DNA of 64,000 nucleotides from Streptomyces sp. ALI-76-A (GCF_030287445.1 NZ_JASVWB010000002.1:6138001-6202000), one strand, 5' to 3'; shown: positions 7,903 to 17,842, numbered from the stretch's first letter. Notes: a model not told the origin generated them from the sequence alone. Made by a program: numbers and translations.

Positions 7903-8991
7903 ATGACGACGCCCACGATCGAGCTCAAGCCCTCGGCCTCGCCACTCTCCGACGCGGAGCGTGAGGCGATCCTGGCCAACCCCGGGTTCGGCCGCCACTT
8001 CACCGACCACATGGTGACGGTCAAGTGGACCGAGGGCCGCGGCTGGCACGACGGCCAGCTCGTCCCGTACGCTCCCCTCTCCCTCGACCCGGCGACGATG
8101 GTCCTGCACTACGCGCAGGAGATCTTCGAGGGCCTCAAGGCCTACCGCCAGCCCGACGGTTCCGTCGCCAGCTTCCGCCCCGAGAAGAACGCGCTGCGCT
8201 TCCAGTCCTCCGCCCACCGGCTCGGCATGCCGGAGCTGCCGGTGGACACCTTCATCGAGGCGTGCGACGCGCTGGTGCGGCAGGACCAGGCGTGGGTCCC
8301 GGCGCACGGCGGCGAGGAGTCCCTCTACCTGCGGCCGTTCATGATCGCGACCGAGGTCGGCCTGGGTGTGAAGCCCGCCAACGAGTACCTCTTCCTGGTC
8401 ATCGCCTCCCCGGCCGGCGCCTACTTCCCGGGCGGCGTCAAGCCGGTCTCCATCTGGCTGTCCGAGGACCGTGTCCGCGCCGTCCCCGGCGGCATGGGTG
8501 ACGCGAAGACCGGCGGCAACTACGCCGCGTCCCTGCTCGCCCAGGCCGAAGCGGCCGCCAAGGGCTGCGACCAGGTCTGCTACCTCGACGCGGTCGAGCA
8601 CAAGTGGGTCGAGGAACTCGGCGGCATGAACCTGTACTTCGTGTACGGCGACAAGATCGTCACGCCCGCCCTCACCGGCTCCATCCTGGAGGGCGTCACC
8701 CGTGACTCGCTCCTCACCGTCGCCCGCGACCTCGGATACGCGTCCGAGGAGGGCCGCGTGTCGATCGACCAGTGGCAGCGGGACGCCGAGAACGGCACCC
8801 TGACCGAGGTCTTCGCCTGCGGCACCGCTGCCGTGATCACCCCGGTCGGCACGGTCAAGCGCGCGACCGCCGAGTGGCAGCAGTCGGGCGGCGAGCCCGG
8901 TGAGGTCACGCTGCGGCTGCGTCAGGCCCTGCTGGACATCCAGCGCGGGACGGCGCCGGACAAGCACGGCTGGATGCACCAGCTGGGTTAG
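7903..8991 (+). CDS. ilvE: branched-chain amino acid aminotransferase
   Basis: A 362-residue fold-type IV PLP enzyme that makes the last step of Leu, Ile and Val synthesis (and the first of their breakdown). Visible features are [24 protein letters not shown], the PLP lysine in [12 protein letters not shown], and [12 protein letters not shown]. The ATG at 7903 is about 250 bases from leuB; this spacer contains the leuB terminator and a GATAAT hexamer at 7789-7794 that may be the -10 box, leaving a leader of roughly 100 bases. Length and motifs match the actinobacterial type II enzyme. Confidence 0.96.
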   Translation: MTTPTIELKPSASPLSDAEREAILANPGFGRHFTDHMVTVKWTEGRGWHDGQLVPYAPLSLDPATMVLHYAQEIFEGLKAYRQPDGSVASFRPEKNALRFQSSAHRLGMPELPVDTFIEACDALVRQDQAWVPAHGGEESLYLRPFMIATEVGLGVKPANEYLFLVIASPAGAYFPGGVKPVSIWLSEDRVRAVPGGMGDAKTGGNYAASLLAQAEAAAKGCDQVCYLDAVEHKWVEELGGMNLYFVYGDKIVTPALTGSILEGVTRDSLLTVARDLGYASEEGRVSIDQWQRDAENGTLTEVFACGTAAVITPVGTVKRATAEWQQSGGEPGEVTLRLRQALLDIQRGTAPDKHGWMHQLG

Positions 8992-9017
8992 GCGTGGGAC
9001 GGGCGCCGGTGGGCGCC

Positions 9018-9058
9018 TGCGGGGCCGTCGTGGACTCGGTGTCCGCGGCGGCCCCGCA
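9018..9058 (+). terminator. ilvE terminator
   Basis: A perfect 10-bp stem (TGCGGGGCCG at 9018-9027 with CGGCCCCGCA at 9049-9058) around a 21-base loop, beginning 27 bases after the ilvE stop. Confidence 0.7.
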
Positions 9059-9237
9059 CGCGTTCCCGGTCCGTCGCCGCCCGGCACACGGGCCCTGTCC
9101 GACGCGCGATGTGACCGGGGACGGTTCCCGGCCGCGTACGGGAGTTCCTGGGCGAGAGTCCCCTCGCGGACACGTGACTCCCCGCCCGGGCCGTACGCGA
9201 CACGGCGGATGGACCCGGACCCAGCGGCCCCTACGGG

Positions 9238-9378
9238 GTGCCCCTCCCGGTGATCGACCGGCACGGCCGCCAGGCCGCCCTCAGCGGCAGCGCCGCCGAC
9301 CTCCTGCCCGATGACACCCACGACATCACGCACGTCCGCATCCGCCCTGAAGTGATCAACCGAGTGCTCGCATCCTGA
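9238..9378 (+). CDS. possible 46-residue ORF or gene remnant
   Basis: The frame opens after a stop near 9175 and reads through GTG at 9238 to TGA at 9378. Its product contains PLPVIDRHGRQAALSG and ends RPEVINRVLAS, with ordinary protein-like composition and third-position GC bias. No Shine-Dalgarno is clear and I recognise no family. It may be the end of a decayed gene between ilvE and the cimA leader. Confidence 0.2.
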   Translation: MPLPVIDRHGRQAALSGSAADLLPDDTHDITHVRIRPEVINRVLAS

Positions 9379-9386
9379 GACGGACG

Positions 9387-9415
9387 GTGAGCACGGGGGC
9401 GGACTGTGCCAGACT
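9387..9415 (+). promoter_or_regulatory. candidate promoter of the cimA leader
   Basis: GTGAGC (9387-9392), 17 bases, then CAGACT (9410-9415) resembles the streptomycete TTGACN-N17-TAGACT pattern. Transcription would start at about 9422, exactly at the GTG of the leader ORF, so that ORF would be leaderless. This is inferred from pattern only. Confidence 0.4.
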
Positions 9416-9421
9416 GCCCGC

Positions 9422-9472
9422 GTGCTCTCGTTCGCCACGATTATTGGCAGCAGGCGCGCCGGTCCGCAGTGA
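9422..9472 (+). CDS. putative 16-residue attenuation leader peptide of cimA
   Basis: The frame GTG ... TGA encodes M-L-S-F-A-T-I-I-G-S-R-R-A-G-P-Q. It contains two consecutive isoleucine codons, both ATT (9440-9445), which is rare in Streptomyces where ATC dominates. It is followed 54 bases later by an intrinsic terminator hairpin with a U-run and then by cimA, whose pathway feeds isoleucine. This is the layout of ribosome-mediated transcription attenuation: stalling at the ATT codons when charged tRNA-Ile is short would favour read-through. No Shine-Dalgarno is present; a leaderless start is proposed. Confidence 0.5.
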   Translation: MLSFATIIGSRRAGPQ

Positions 9473-9526
9473 CCATCACGTACGACCAGGTACGGGTGGA
9501 CACCGTCGTCCTCGACCCGCGCGCAG

Positions 9527-9552
9527 ACCTCTCGCACCCGCGAGGGGTTTTT
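9527..9552 (+). terminator. attenuator terminator upstream of cimA
   Basis: ACCTCTCGC (9527-9535) pairs with GCGAGGGGT (9540-9548) through one G-U wobble around a 4-base loop ACCC, immediately followed by TTTT (9549-9552). U-tracts after hairpins are uncommon in Streptomyces and typical of attenuators. An upstream CCTCG (9510-9514) could pair with CGAGG (9541-9545) as a competing structure. Confidence 0.6.
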
Positions 9553-9661
9553 CGCATTTCTGGCCCACCCGAAGCCGGAGGCGAGAGCGTGAGGGACTAC
9601 GTGGGGGCGGTGGAGCCGGTCATTCCGGTAGACCGAGATCCAACACAGGAGCCTTGACACC

Positions 9662-11266
9662 ATGACCGAAACCAGCGAACTCGACGATTCGTTCCACGTC
9701 TTCGACACCACCCTGCGCGACGGCGCGCAGCGGGAGGGCATCAACCTCACCGTCGCGGACAAGCTGGCCATCGCACGGCACCTGGACGACTTCGGCGTGG
9801 GCTTCATCGAGGGCGGCTGGCCCGGCGCCAATCCGAGGGACACCGAGTTCTTCGCCCGCGCCCGGCAGGAGATCGACTTCAGGCACGCCCGGCTGGTCGC
9901 CTTCGGCGCCACCCGCCGGGCCGGCGGCAAGGCGTCCGAGGACCCGCAGGTCAGGGCGCTCCTGGAGTCGGGCGCCCAGGTGATCACCCTGGTCGCCAAG
10001 TCGCACGACCGGCACGTGGAACTCGCCCTGCGCACGACGCTGGACGAGAACCTGGAGATGGTCCGCGACACGGTGTCCTTCCTGACGGAACAGGGCCGCC
10101 GCGTCTTCGTCGACTGCGAGCACTTCTTCGACGGCTACCGCGCCAACCCCGAGTACGCGAAGGCGGTCGTCCGGACCGCCTCGGAGGCCGGCGCGTCCGT
10201 CGTGATCCTGTGCGACACCAACGGCGGGATGCTCCCGGCGCAGGTCCAGGCGGTCGTCTCGACGGTGCTGGCCGACACCGGCGCCCGGCTCGGCATCCAC
10301 GCCCAGGACGACACGGGCTGCGCGGTCGCCAACACCCTGGCCGCGGTGGACGCGGGCGCCACCCACGTCCAGTGCACGGCCAACGGCTACGGCGAGCGGG
10401 TCGGCAACGCCAACCTGTTCCCGGTGGTCGCGGCCCTGGAGCTGAAGTACGGCAAGAAGGTCCTGCCCGACGGCAAGCTCCGCGAGATGACCCGCATCTC
10501 GCACGCCATCGCCGAGGTCGTGAACCTCACCCCCTCCACCCACCAGCCCTACGTCGGCGTCTCCGCCTTCGCCCACAAGGCCGGCCTGCACGCCTCCGCC
10601 ATCAAGGTCGACCCGGACCTGTACCAGCACATCGACCCCGAGCAGGTCGGCAACACCATGCGGATGCTGGTCTCCGACATGGCGGGCCGCGCCTCGATCG
10701 AGCTCAAGGGCAAGGAACTGGGCATCGACCTCGGCGACGACCGGGCGCTGGTGGGCCGGGTGGTCGACCGGGTGAAGGAGCGCGAGCTCAGGGGCTACAC
10801 GTACGAGGCGGCCGACGCGTCCTTCGAACTCCTGCTGCGCGCCGAGGTCGAGGGCAAGCCCCTCAAGTACTTCGACGTCGAGTCCTGGCGTGCGATCGTC
10901 GAGGACCGCCCCGACGGCACCCACGCCAACGAGGCCACGGTCAAGCTCTACGCGAAGGGCGAGCGCATCGTCGCCACGGCGGAGGGCAACGGCCCGGTCA
11001 ACGCCCTCGACCGCGCCCTGCGCGTCGCCCTGGAGAAGATCTACCCCCAGCTCGCCAAGCTCGACCTCGTCGACTACAAGGTCCGCATCCTGGAGGGTGT
11101 CCACGGCACCCAGTCCACGACCCGCGTCCTGATCTCCACGTCCGACGGGGCGGGGGAGTGGTCGACGGTGGGCGTCGCCGAGAACGTGATCGCGGCCTCC
11201 TGGCAGGCGCTGGAGGACGCGTACGCCTACGGGCTGCTGCGGGCGGGGGTGCAGCCGGCGGAGTAG
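9662..11266 (+). CDS. cimA: citramalate synthase (2-isopropylmalate synthase family)
   Basis: A 534-residue protein of the CimA family: HMGL-like TIM barrel with VFDTTLRDGAQREG at the N-terminus, metal ligands in GIHAQDDTGCAVAN and HVQCTANGYGERVGNANLF, followed by the C-terminal regulatory LeuA dimer domain (about 400-525, with HGTQSTTRVLIS). The enzyme condenses pyruvate and acetyl-CoA to citramalate for the threonine-independent isoleucine route. The ATG at 9662 is preceded by AGGAG. Streptomycetes have a separate leuA; the long barrel and motif set here match CimA better. It appears to be controlled by the leader/attenuator just upstream. Confidence 0.9.
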   Translation: MTETSELDDSFHVFDTTLRDGAQREGINLTVADKLAIARHLDDFGVGFIEGGWPGANPRDTEFFARARQEIDFRHARLVAFGATRRAGGKASEDPQVRALLESGAQVITLVAKSHDRHVELALRTTLDENLEMVRDTVSFLTEQGRRVFVDCEHFFDGYRANPEYAKAVVRTASEAGASVVILCDTNGGMLPAQVQAVVSTVLADTGARLGIHAQDDTGCAVANTLAAVDAGATHVQCTANGYGERVGNANLFPVVAALELKYGKKVLPDGKLREMTRISHAIAEVVNLTPSTHQPYVGVSAFAHKAGLHASAIKVDPDLYQHIDPEQVGNTMRMLVSDMAGRASIELKGKELGIDLGDDRALVGRVVDRVKERELRGYTYEAADASFELLLRAEVEGKPLKYFDVESWRAIVEDRPDGTHANEATVKLYAKGERIVATAEGNGPVNALDRALRVALEKIYPQLAKLDLVDYKVRILEGVHGTQSTTRVLISTSDGAGEWSTVGVAENVIAASWQALEDAYAYGLLRAGVQPAE

Positions 11267-11405
11267 GTGGGCGACGCGCCGGTCCGCCGGGGGCGGTGCG
11301 GAGGGGCGTCGGGTGAGCCGGCGGTGGCGTACCGGGCGGGTCGGGGCGCCGCCTTTCGCTCGCCCGAATGGCCCTTTTTCCCTGGCTTTCGGGTAGCTTC
11401 GAAGT

Positions 11406-12791
11406 ATGAAGGTCGGTATGAAGGTCGCACTTTCGACCCGAGGCTTCGCCGGACTGCTGGCCACGCTGGCGCTCGCCGTCCTGACGGCGTTGACCGTCCT
11501 GACGGCCGGCGCCCCGCGCGCCGAGGCGGCCACGGGTGTCTCGGCGGTCGCCGAGGCCCTGCGCGAGAACCCGGTCTACGTCGATCCGGCCGCGTCCGCT
11601 CAGCTCTCGGACGCCGAGGCGGACGCGCTGGCCGAGCAGATCAGGGACGCGGACAAGGCCCTCTTCGTGGCGGTGCTGCCCGCGGACCAGCCCACCGACG
11701 GCCTCCTGCGCGACCTGCGCACGGCCACCGGTGTGACGGGTCTGTACGCGGTCCGGGTCGGCGACCGTTTCGACGCCGGCGCCGACTCCTCGGTCCTGCC
11801 GCGGGACGCCGTACGGAATCTGGTCGGCAGCGTGCGGGGCGAGCGCGACGCGGGCACACAGCTCGACGACTTCACCGACCGGGCCCTGGCCAACATGGGC
11901 GGCTCGGCCCCCGCCGGCTGGGACTCCTCCGACGGCGGCGGGGTGTCCACCGCCGGACTGATCACCACCGGGGTCGTCCTGGCCGTCGGCGGTGGCGGCG
12001 CCTACGCGCTGGTCCGGCGCAACCGGCGTCGGCACGAGGAGGAACAGCGGGCCGCGCTGGAGCAGCTGCGGGTCGTCGTCGACGAGGACATCACCGCGTT
12101 CGGCGAGGAACTGGACCGGCTCGACTTCCATCCGGGGGAGGCGGGCGCGGACGACGCCATGCGCGCCGCCTACGAGCGGGCGCTGGACTCCTACGACCGG
12201 GCGAAGTCGGCCATGGCGGCGGCCGGGAAGCCCGAGGACGTGCGGGCCGTCACCCAGACCCTCGACGACGGCCGCTTCGCGCTGGCCGAGCTGGCCGCCC
12301 GCCGTGAGGGCCGGCCGCTGCCCGAACGCCGGCCGCCCTGCTTCTTCGACCCGCGGCACGGACCCTCGGTCGCCGACGCGATCTGGACGCCGCCGGGGGG
12401 CGCGACCCGGGAGGTCCCGGTCTGCGCGGCCGACCGGACCCGGCTGGCCGACGGCCTCGACCCGGTGGTCCGCGAGGTCGACACCGAGTACGGCCGCCGC
12501 CCGTACTGGGAGGCGGGCCCCGCCTACGGGCCCTGGGCGGGCGGCTACTTCGGCGGCAGCATCCTGCCCGGCCTGCTCGTCGGCACGATGCTCGGCAGCA
12601 TGATGGCCACCCCGGCCTACGCGGCCGACTACGGCTCCGGCTACGGGGACTTCGCCGGCGCCGGTCACGAGGGCGGCGACGTCTCCGGCGCGGACTTCAG
12701 CAGCGACGACTTCGGCGGCGGCTTCGGCGGTGGGGACTTCGGCGGCGGAGATTTCGGCGGGGGCGGGGACTTCGGCGGCGGCGGGTTCTGA
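11406..12791 (+). CDS. exported TPM-like membrane protein with Gly-rich tail
   Basis: A 461-residue protein: signal peptide (about 1-42, cleaved near AEAATG), an extracytoplasmic TPM-like region (about 45-165) with ADALAEQIRDADKALFVAVLP, a Gly-rich transmembrane helix (about 182-203, then RRNRRR, giving an inside C-terminus), a cytoplasmic helical domain, and a hydrophobic segment near 390-410. The last 40 residues are Gly/Asp/Phe repeats (FGGGDFGGG). It is known only as a conserved Streptomyces family; a role at the envelope is inferred. Two ATG codons, 11406 and 11418, compete for the start; the second has AAGG closer upstream. Confidence 0.75.
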   Translation: MKVGMKVALSTRGFAGLLATLALAVLTALTVLTAGAPRAEAATGVSAVAEALRENPVYVDPAASAQLSDAEADALAEQIRDADKALFVAVLPADQPTDGLLRDLRTATGVTGLYAVRVGDRFDAGADSSVLPRDAVRNLVGSVRGERDAGTQLDDFTDRALANMGGSAPAGWDSSDGGGVSTAGLITTGVVLAVGGGGAYALVRRNRRRHEEEQRAALEQLRVVVDEDITAFGEELDRLDFHPGEAGADDAMRAAYERALDSYDRAKSAMAAAGKPEDVRAVTQTLDDGRFALAELAARREGRPLPERRPPCFFDPRHGPSVADAIWTPPGGATREVPVCAADRTRLADGLDPVVREVDTEYGRRPYWEAGPAYGPWAGGYFGGSILPGLLVGTMLGSMMATPAYAADYGSGYGDFAGAGHEGGDVSGADFSSDDFGGGFGGGDFGGGDFGGGGDFGGGGF

Positions 12792-12817
12792 CGCGCGGGT
12801 CGCGGGAGCGGCGCCCC

Positions 12818-12860
12818 GGGAGCCGGGAGCCGGGAGCCGGGAGCCGGGAGCCGGGAGCCG
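12818..12860. repeat. 7-bp tandem repeat, six units
   Basis: GGGAGCC is repeated six times without change between the Gly-rich membrane protein gene and the terminator. It lies outside coding sequence and is likely to vary in copy number. Confidence 0.9.
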
Positions 12861-12870
12861 GCGGACACGG

Positions 12871-12909
12871 GCACGGGCCCGGCGCGGAAGGACGGCGCCG
12901 GGCCCGTGC
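12871..12909. terminator. bidirectional terminator between convergent genes
   Basis: A perfect 15-bp stem (GCACGGGCCCGGCGC at 12871-12885 with GCGCCGGGCCCGTGC at 12895-12909) and 9-base loop separate the rightward membrane protein gene from the leftward protease gene. Confidence 0.85.
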
Positions 12910-12935
12910 GGGCGTGCGGGAGTGAGATGGCTGCG

Positions 12936-14060
<1,125 letters not shown>

Positions 14061-14074
14061 CTACGGTTCTCCCC

Positions 14075-14641
14075 ATGCCCCGAGCCGACGAGCCGCACCC
14101 CCGCCCCTTCAGCTCCGTGACCGATCTCGACGCCTGGCTCACCGACCATCCCGCCCCGCACCCCGGCCTCTGGATCAAGATCGCCAAGAAGGGCTCGGGC
14201 CTGCCCTCCGTCACCGCCGCCGATGTCAACGACGTCGCCCTGTGCCACGGCTGGATCACCGGTCAGCGCAAGGGACTGGACGCCTCGTACTACCTCCAGC
14301 GGATCACCCCGCGCAGGCCCGGCAGTCTCTGGTCGATGGTCAACGTGCGGCGGGTGGAGGAGCTGACGCGGGCCGGGCGTATGCGGCCCGGCGGGCTCGC
14401 GGAGGTGGCGGCCGCGCGGGCGGACGGGCGGTGGGCGGCGGCGTACGAGTCGCAGCGCGAGGCCACGGTCCCCGACGACCTCGCCGCCGCGCTGGAGCGG
14501 CACCCGCGGGCCAAGGAGGCCTTCGAACGCCTCGGCAGGACGGACCGCTACCTGGCCATGCTCCCCGTCCTGCGTGCCCGCACCCCGGAGCGCCGGGAGG
14601 TTCAACTGGCGGCGGTCGTCCTCAGGTTGGAGCGGGGGTGA
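14075..14641 (+). CDS. YdeI/OmpD-associated family protein
   Basis: A 188-residue protein with the family features HPGLWIKIAKKGSG, DVNDVALCHGWITGQRKGLD and YYLQRITPRRPGSLWSMVN, and the C-terminal segment ERHPRAKEAFERLGRTDRY. Members are cytoplasmic proteins of unknown activity, sometimes linked to bacteriocin or peptide resistance. It stands alone between a pseudogene remnant and the convergent YceI gene. The ATG at 14075 is the first in a well-conserved frame. Family call is firm; function is open. Confidence 0.8.
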   Translation: MPRADEPHPRPFSSVTDLDAWLTDHPAPHPGLWIKIAKKGSGLPSVTAADVNDVALCHGWITGQRKGLDASYYLQRITPRRPGSLWSMVNVRRVEELTRAGRMRPGGLAEVAAARADGRWAAAYESQREATVPDDLAAALERHPRAKEAFERLGRTDRYLAMLPVLRARTPERREVQLAAVVLRLERG

Positions 14642-14645
14642 CAAG

Positions 14646-14694
14646 CCGAGCGCCCGCCCGTCCGCAGTGACAGCGGAGGGGCGGGCGCGCTCGG
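14646..14694. terminator. bidirectional terminator between YdeI-type and YceI genes
   Basis: CCGAGCGCCCGCCC (14646-14659) pairs with GGGCGGGCGCGCTCGG (14679-14694) apart from a 2-base bulge, five bases after the YdeI-type stop. Confidence 0.65.
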
Positions 14695-14725
14695 GCGGGC
14701 GTCTCGGACGCCGGCGTCAGAGGGG

Positions 14726-15334
14726 TCAGGCGTTCTTGATCGCCGAGATGTCGAAGTTCAGCTTGATCTTGTCGGAGATCAGGACACCACCCGTCTCCAG
14801 CGCGGCGTTCCACGTCAGGCCCCAGTCGGAGCGCAGGATCTCGGCCTTGCCCTCGAAGCCCACGCGCTCGTTGCCGAAGGGGTCCTTCGCGGCGCCGTTG
14901 AACTCCAGGTCGATGGTGAGCGACTTGGTGACGCCGAGGATCTCCAGGTCACCGGTGATGCGGTAGTCGTCGCCGCCCAGGGCCTCCGCCTTGGTGGAGC
15001 GGAACGTCATGGTCGGGAACTCGTCCGCCTTGAAGAAGTCCGCGCTCTTGAGGTGGCCGTCGCGGTCCGCGGATCCCGTGTCGATGCTGTCCATCCTGGC
15101 GTCGATGGACGCGGTGGAGGCGGAAGGGTCGGTGCCGTCCAGGTGCAGCGAGCCGCTGAAGTCCAGGAACTTGCCCTTGACGTTCGTGACCATCGCGTGC
15201 CGCGCGACGAAGCCGAGCGTGGAGTGGGACGGGTCGATCGTGTAGTCGCCGGTCAGGGCGGCGAGGTCCGGGTTCACGGCGGCGGGCGTGGCGGTGGCGG
15301 TGTCGGCGGTGTCCTTGCGGCCGAAGATGCTCAT
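14726..15334 (-). CDS. YceI-family polyisoprenoid-binding-like protein
   Basis: A 202-residue lipocalin-like YceI domain protein: DYTIDPSHSTLGFVARHAMVTNVKG at the start of the domain (about 30-54), TFRSTKAEALGGDDYRITGDLEILGVTKSLT in the middle, and SDWGLTWNAALETGGVLISDKI near the end. There is no signal peptide, as is usual for the actinobacterial cytoplasmic members, in contrast to E. coli YceI. AGGAG lies six bases before the ATG at 15334. A perfect 14-bp palindrome sits 22 bases upstream; streptomycete yceI genes are often under MarR-family control. The ligand is unknown, an isoprenoid or quinone being likely. Confidence 0.9.
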   Translation of the reverse strand: MSIFGRKDTADTATATPAAVNPDLAALTGDYTIDPSHSTLGFVARHAMVTNVKGKFLDFSGSLHLDGTDPSASTASIDARMDSIDTGSADRDGHLKSADFFKADEFPTMTFRSTKAEALGGDDYRITGDLEILGVTKSLTIDLEFNGAAKDPFGNERVGFEGKAEILRSDWGLTWNAALETGGVLISDKIKLNFDISAIKNA

Positions 15335-15356
15335 GGCGTGCTCCTGGTGGATTGAT

Positions 15357-15370
15357 GTTGAATATTCAAC
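15357..15370. promoter_or_regulatory. 14-bp palindromic operator candidate for the YceI gene
   Basis: GTTGAATATTCAAC is perfectly symmetric and AT-rich in a GC-rich context, 22 bases before the YceI start. Its TTGAAT-ATTCAA core has the size and form of MarR-family operators. No marR gene is adjacent, so the regulator would act from elsewhere. Confidence 0.6.
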
Positions 15371-15466
15371 GATGCCAACAGGGATGACCGTAGACCTATT
15401 CCGGGTGCGCTTCAACGGCATCGGCGAAATGTTGGCCCGACGGCGCCGAGGTGGTAGACGACGGTC

Positions 15467-17842
15467 ATGACCTCCCGGCGTCGCGCCCTCGCCCTGTCCC
15501 TCGCCTCCCGGCGGCCCACCCGCCGAGCCCTCCTGCTCACCGCCGCCCTCCTGGCGACCGCCGCCCCGGGTGGCTCCGCGCCCCGCGCCGCCGACGACAA
15601 CGACCACGGCACCACCGCCGACCCCTACGACACCCTCCGCCGCCGCTGGCTCGACCTCGCCCTCGGCACCGGATACGACCCCACGGCCGAGCCCTACGCC
15701 TCCCGCCTCGCCGAGACCGGCGACCTCGCCCGCGGCTTCCGCGCCACCATGGCCCCCACCGCCACCTCCCTGTGGCCGGACCGCCCCTACGACCCGCCCG
15801 CCGGCATCACCCGGAGCTACGCCCGCCTGTGGACCATGACCCAGGCCTGCGTCCGCGAGGGCACCGGCTCGACCGGCGACCCAGGGCTCCGCGCCGACGT
15901 GCTCCGCGGCCTCGACCACCTCTCCGCCACGGTCTACCACCCCTCCACCACCCGCTACGGCAACTGGTGGGAGTGGCAGATCGGCAGCCCCCGCCTGCTC
16001 ATGGACATCACGGCCGCCCTCTACGAGCACCTCACCGAGGCCCGGCGAACCGCCGCCTGCGCCGCCGTCGACCACTTCGTCCCGGACACCATGCTGGCCG
16101 ACTACTCCGGCACCTCCACCGGCGCCAACCGCGTCGACCTGTGCCGCTCCGTCGCCCTGCGCGGTGTCCTGGGCCGCGACCCCGCCAAGATCGCCCTCGC
16201 CCGGGACGCGCTCTCGCCGGTCTTCCCGTACGTGACCGAGGGGGACGGGCTCCACGCCGACGGCTCGTTCGTCCAGCACACCTGGGTCGCCTACTCGGGA
16301 ACGTACGGCCAGGTCATGCTCGACGGGCTCGGCCGCCTCTTCGCCCTGCTCGCCGGATCCGCGTGGGAGGTCACCGACCCGAACCGGCAGACCGTCCTGG
16401 ACAGCGTCGAGCACGCCTACGCGCCCCTGATCCACGACGGGTTGGTGATGGACAGCGTCAACGGCCGTGCCATCAGCCGGGGTCTGCTCAAGGGCGACGA
16501 CCGCCGGGTCCTGCGCGGCGACCACTTCCACGGCCAGGGCCTCATCGCCGCCATCGCGCTGCTCGCCGCCGGAGCGAGCCCGGCCGAACGCGACCGCTGG
16601 CACGCCCGCGTCAAGGGCTGGATCGAACGGGACACCGTCACACCGATCGTGACGGCCCGTCAGTACGGTGTCGCCGACCTGGCCCGCCTGCACGCGGTCG
16701 CCGCCTCCCCGGTACCGGCCGCCCCGGAACCCCTCGGCCACCGCCTCTTCCCGGCGATGGACCGCGCCGTGCACCGCCGGCCCGCCTTCACCGCGAACAT
16801 CGCCATGGCCAGCGACCGCATCGCCCACTACGAGTGCGGCAACGGCGAGAACCCGCGCGGCTGGCACACGGGCGCCGGGATGCTCTCCTGGTGGCCGGCC
16901 GGCCGCTCGGACCAGTACACCGACTGGTACTGGCCCACCGTCGACTGGTACCGCCTCCCCGGCACCACCGTCTCCACCAAGCGGCTCCCGGACCGGGCGG
17001 GCGGCGAGTGGGGCGCGCCCAAGCCGGACGTCCGGTGGGTCGGCGGCACCACCGACGGCGAGTACGCGGCGATCGGCCAGCACCTCAAGGGGCTGGACTC
17101 CACCCTCCAGGCCCGCAAGTCGTGGTTCTGCGTCGCCGACGCGGTGATCTGCCTCGGCGCGGGCATCACCTGCGCCGACGGCGTCCCGGTCGAGACGGTC
17201 GTCGACAACCGCAACCTGGGGGAGGGCGGCACCCAGTCCTTCGTGCGCGGCCCCGGCTGGGCCCATCTGGAGGACCACGGCGGCTGGGTGATCGTCGAGG
17301 GGAGCCTCAGCGCCCTGCGGGAGGACCGCACCGGTGCCTGGTCCGACATCAACACCACCAGTACGACCGAGCGCGGCACCCGCCGCTGGCAGACCCTCTG
17401 GCTGGACCACGGCACCGACCCGGAGGACGCCTCGTACGCCTACCTCCTCCTGCCCGGAGCATCCCGCCGTACGGTCGCCGCCCGCGCCGCCGACCGCCGC
17501 CGGCTGGAGGTCCTGGCCAACGACAGCGCCCGCCAGGCGGTCCACGTCCCCTCCCTCGGTCTCACGGCCGCCAACTTCTGGCAGCCCGGCAGCGCGGGCC
17601 CGCTCACCGCGTCCGCCGGCGCGAGCGTCCTGGTCCGCCGCCGGGGCCGTACCGCTACGCTCTGCGTGAGCGAGCCGCCCCGCACGGGTGAACCCCTGGA
17701 GATCACCTGGGACCGGCCGGTGCGCACGGTGATACGGGCGGACGACACCGTCGAGGTGCTCGCCACAGGCCGCCGACTGCGCCTGCGTGTCACCCCGGGG
17801 AAGGCATGTGCCACCCATGAATGTGAGGTGACTCTCAGCTGA
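15467..17842 (+). CDS. secreted polysaccharide lyase family 8 (hyaluronate/xanthan/chondroitin lyase type)
   Basis: A 791-residue protein with a signal peptide containing twin arginines (about 1-42), an alpha/alpha-toroid catalytic domain (about 50-400) and beta-sandwich domains. The PL8 triad fits: Asn221 in TGANRVD, His271 in SFVQHTW, and Tyr280 in YSGTYGQ; their spacing (50 and 9 residues) equals that of the pneumococcal hyaluronate lyase triad Asn349/His399/Tyr408. The aromatic patch NWWEWQIG (166-173) is also typical. It should cleave uronic-acid-containing glycans by beta-elimination outside the cell. Substrate cannot be fixed from sequence. It is divergent from the YceI gene. Confidence 0.9.
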   Translation: MTSRRRALALSLASRRPTRRALLLTAALLATAAPGGSAPRAADDNDHGTTADPYDTLRRRWLDLALGTGYDPTAEPYASRLAETGDLARGFRATMAPTATSLWPDRPYDPPAGITRSYARLWTMTQACVREGTGSTGDPGLRADVLRGLDHLSATVYHPSTTRYGNWWEWQIGSPRLLMDITAALYEHLTEARRTAACAAVDHFVPDTMLADYSGTSTGANRVDLCRSVALRGVLGRDPAKIALARDALSPVFPYVTEGDGLHADGSFVQHTWVAYSGTYGQVMLDGLGRLFALLAGSAWEVTDPNRQTVLDSVEHAYAPLIHDGLVMDSVNGRAISRGLLKGDDRRVLRGDHFHGQGLIAAIALLAAGASPAERDRWHARVKGWIERDTVTPIVTARQYGVADLARLHAVAASPVPAAPEPLGHRLFPAMDRAVHRRPAFTANIAMASDRIAHYECGNGENPRGWHTGAGMLSWWPAGRSDQYTDWYWPTVDWYRLPGTTVSTKRLPDRAGGEWGAPKPDVRWVGGTTDGEYAAIGQHLKGLDSTLQARKSWFCVADAVICLGAGITCADGVPVETVVDNRNLGEGGTQSFVRGPGWAHLEDHGGWVIVEGSLSALREDRTGAWSDINTTSTTERGTRRWQTLWLDHGTDPEDASYAYLLLPGASRRTVAARAADRRRLEVLANDSARQAVHVPSLGLTAANFWQPGSAGPLTASAGASVLVRRRGRTATLCVSEPPRTGEPLEITWDRPVRTVIRADDTVEVLATGRRLRLRVTPGKACATHECEVTLS

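Noticed and set aside
7765..10071. A 768-codon open frame on the minus strand across ilvE and the start of cimA
   Set aside because: It is antisense to two well-recognised enzymes, its product is Arg/Val/Gly-rich without domains, and long antisense frames are expected at this GC content.
15451..17691. A 746-codon plus-strand frame shifted within the PL8 lyase gene
   Set aside because: The product is mainly Arg and Pro; the real frame has the lyase catalytic residues and a signal peptide.
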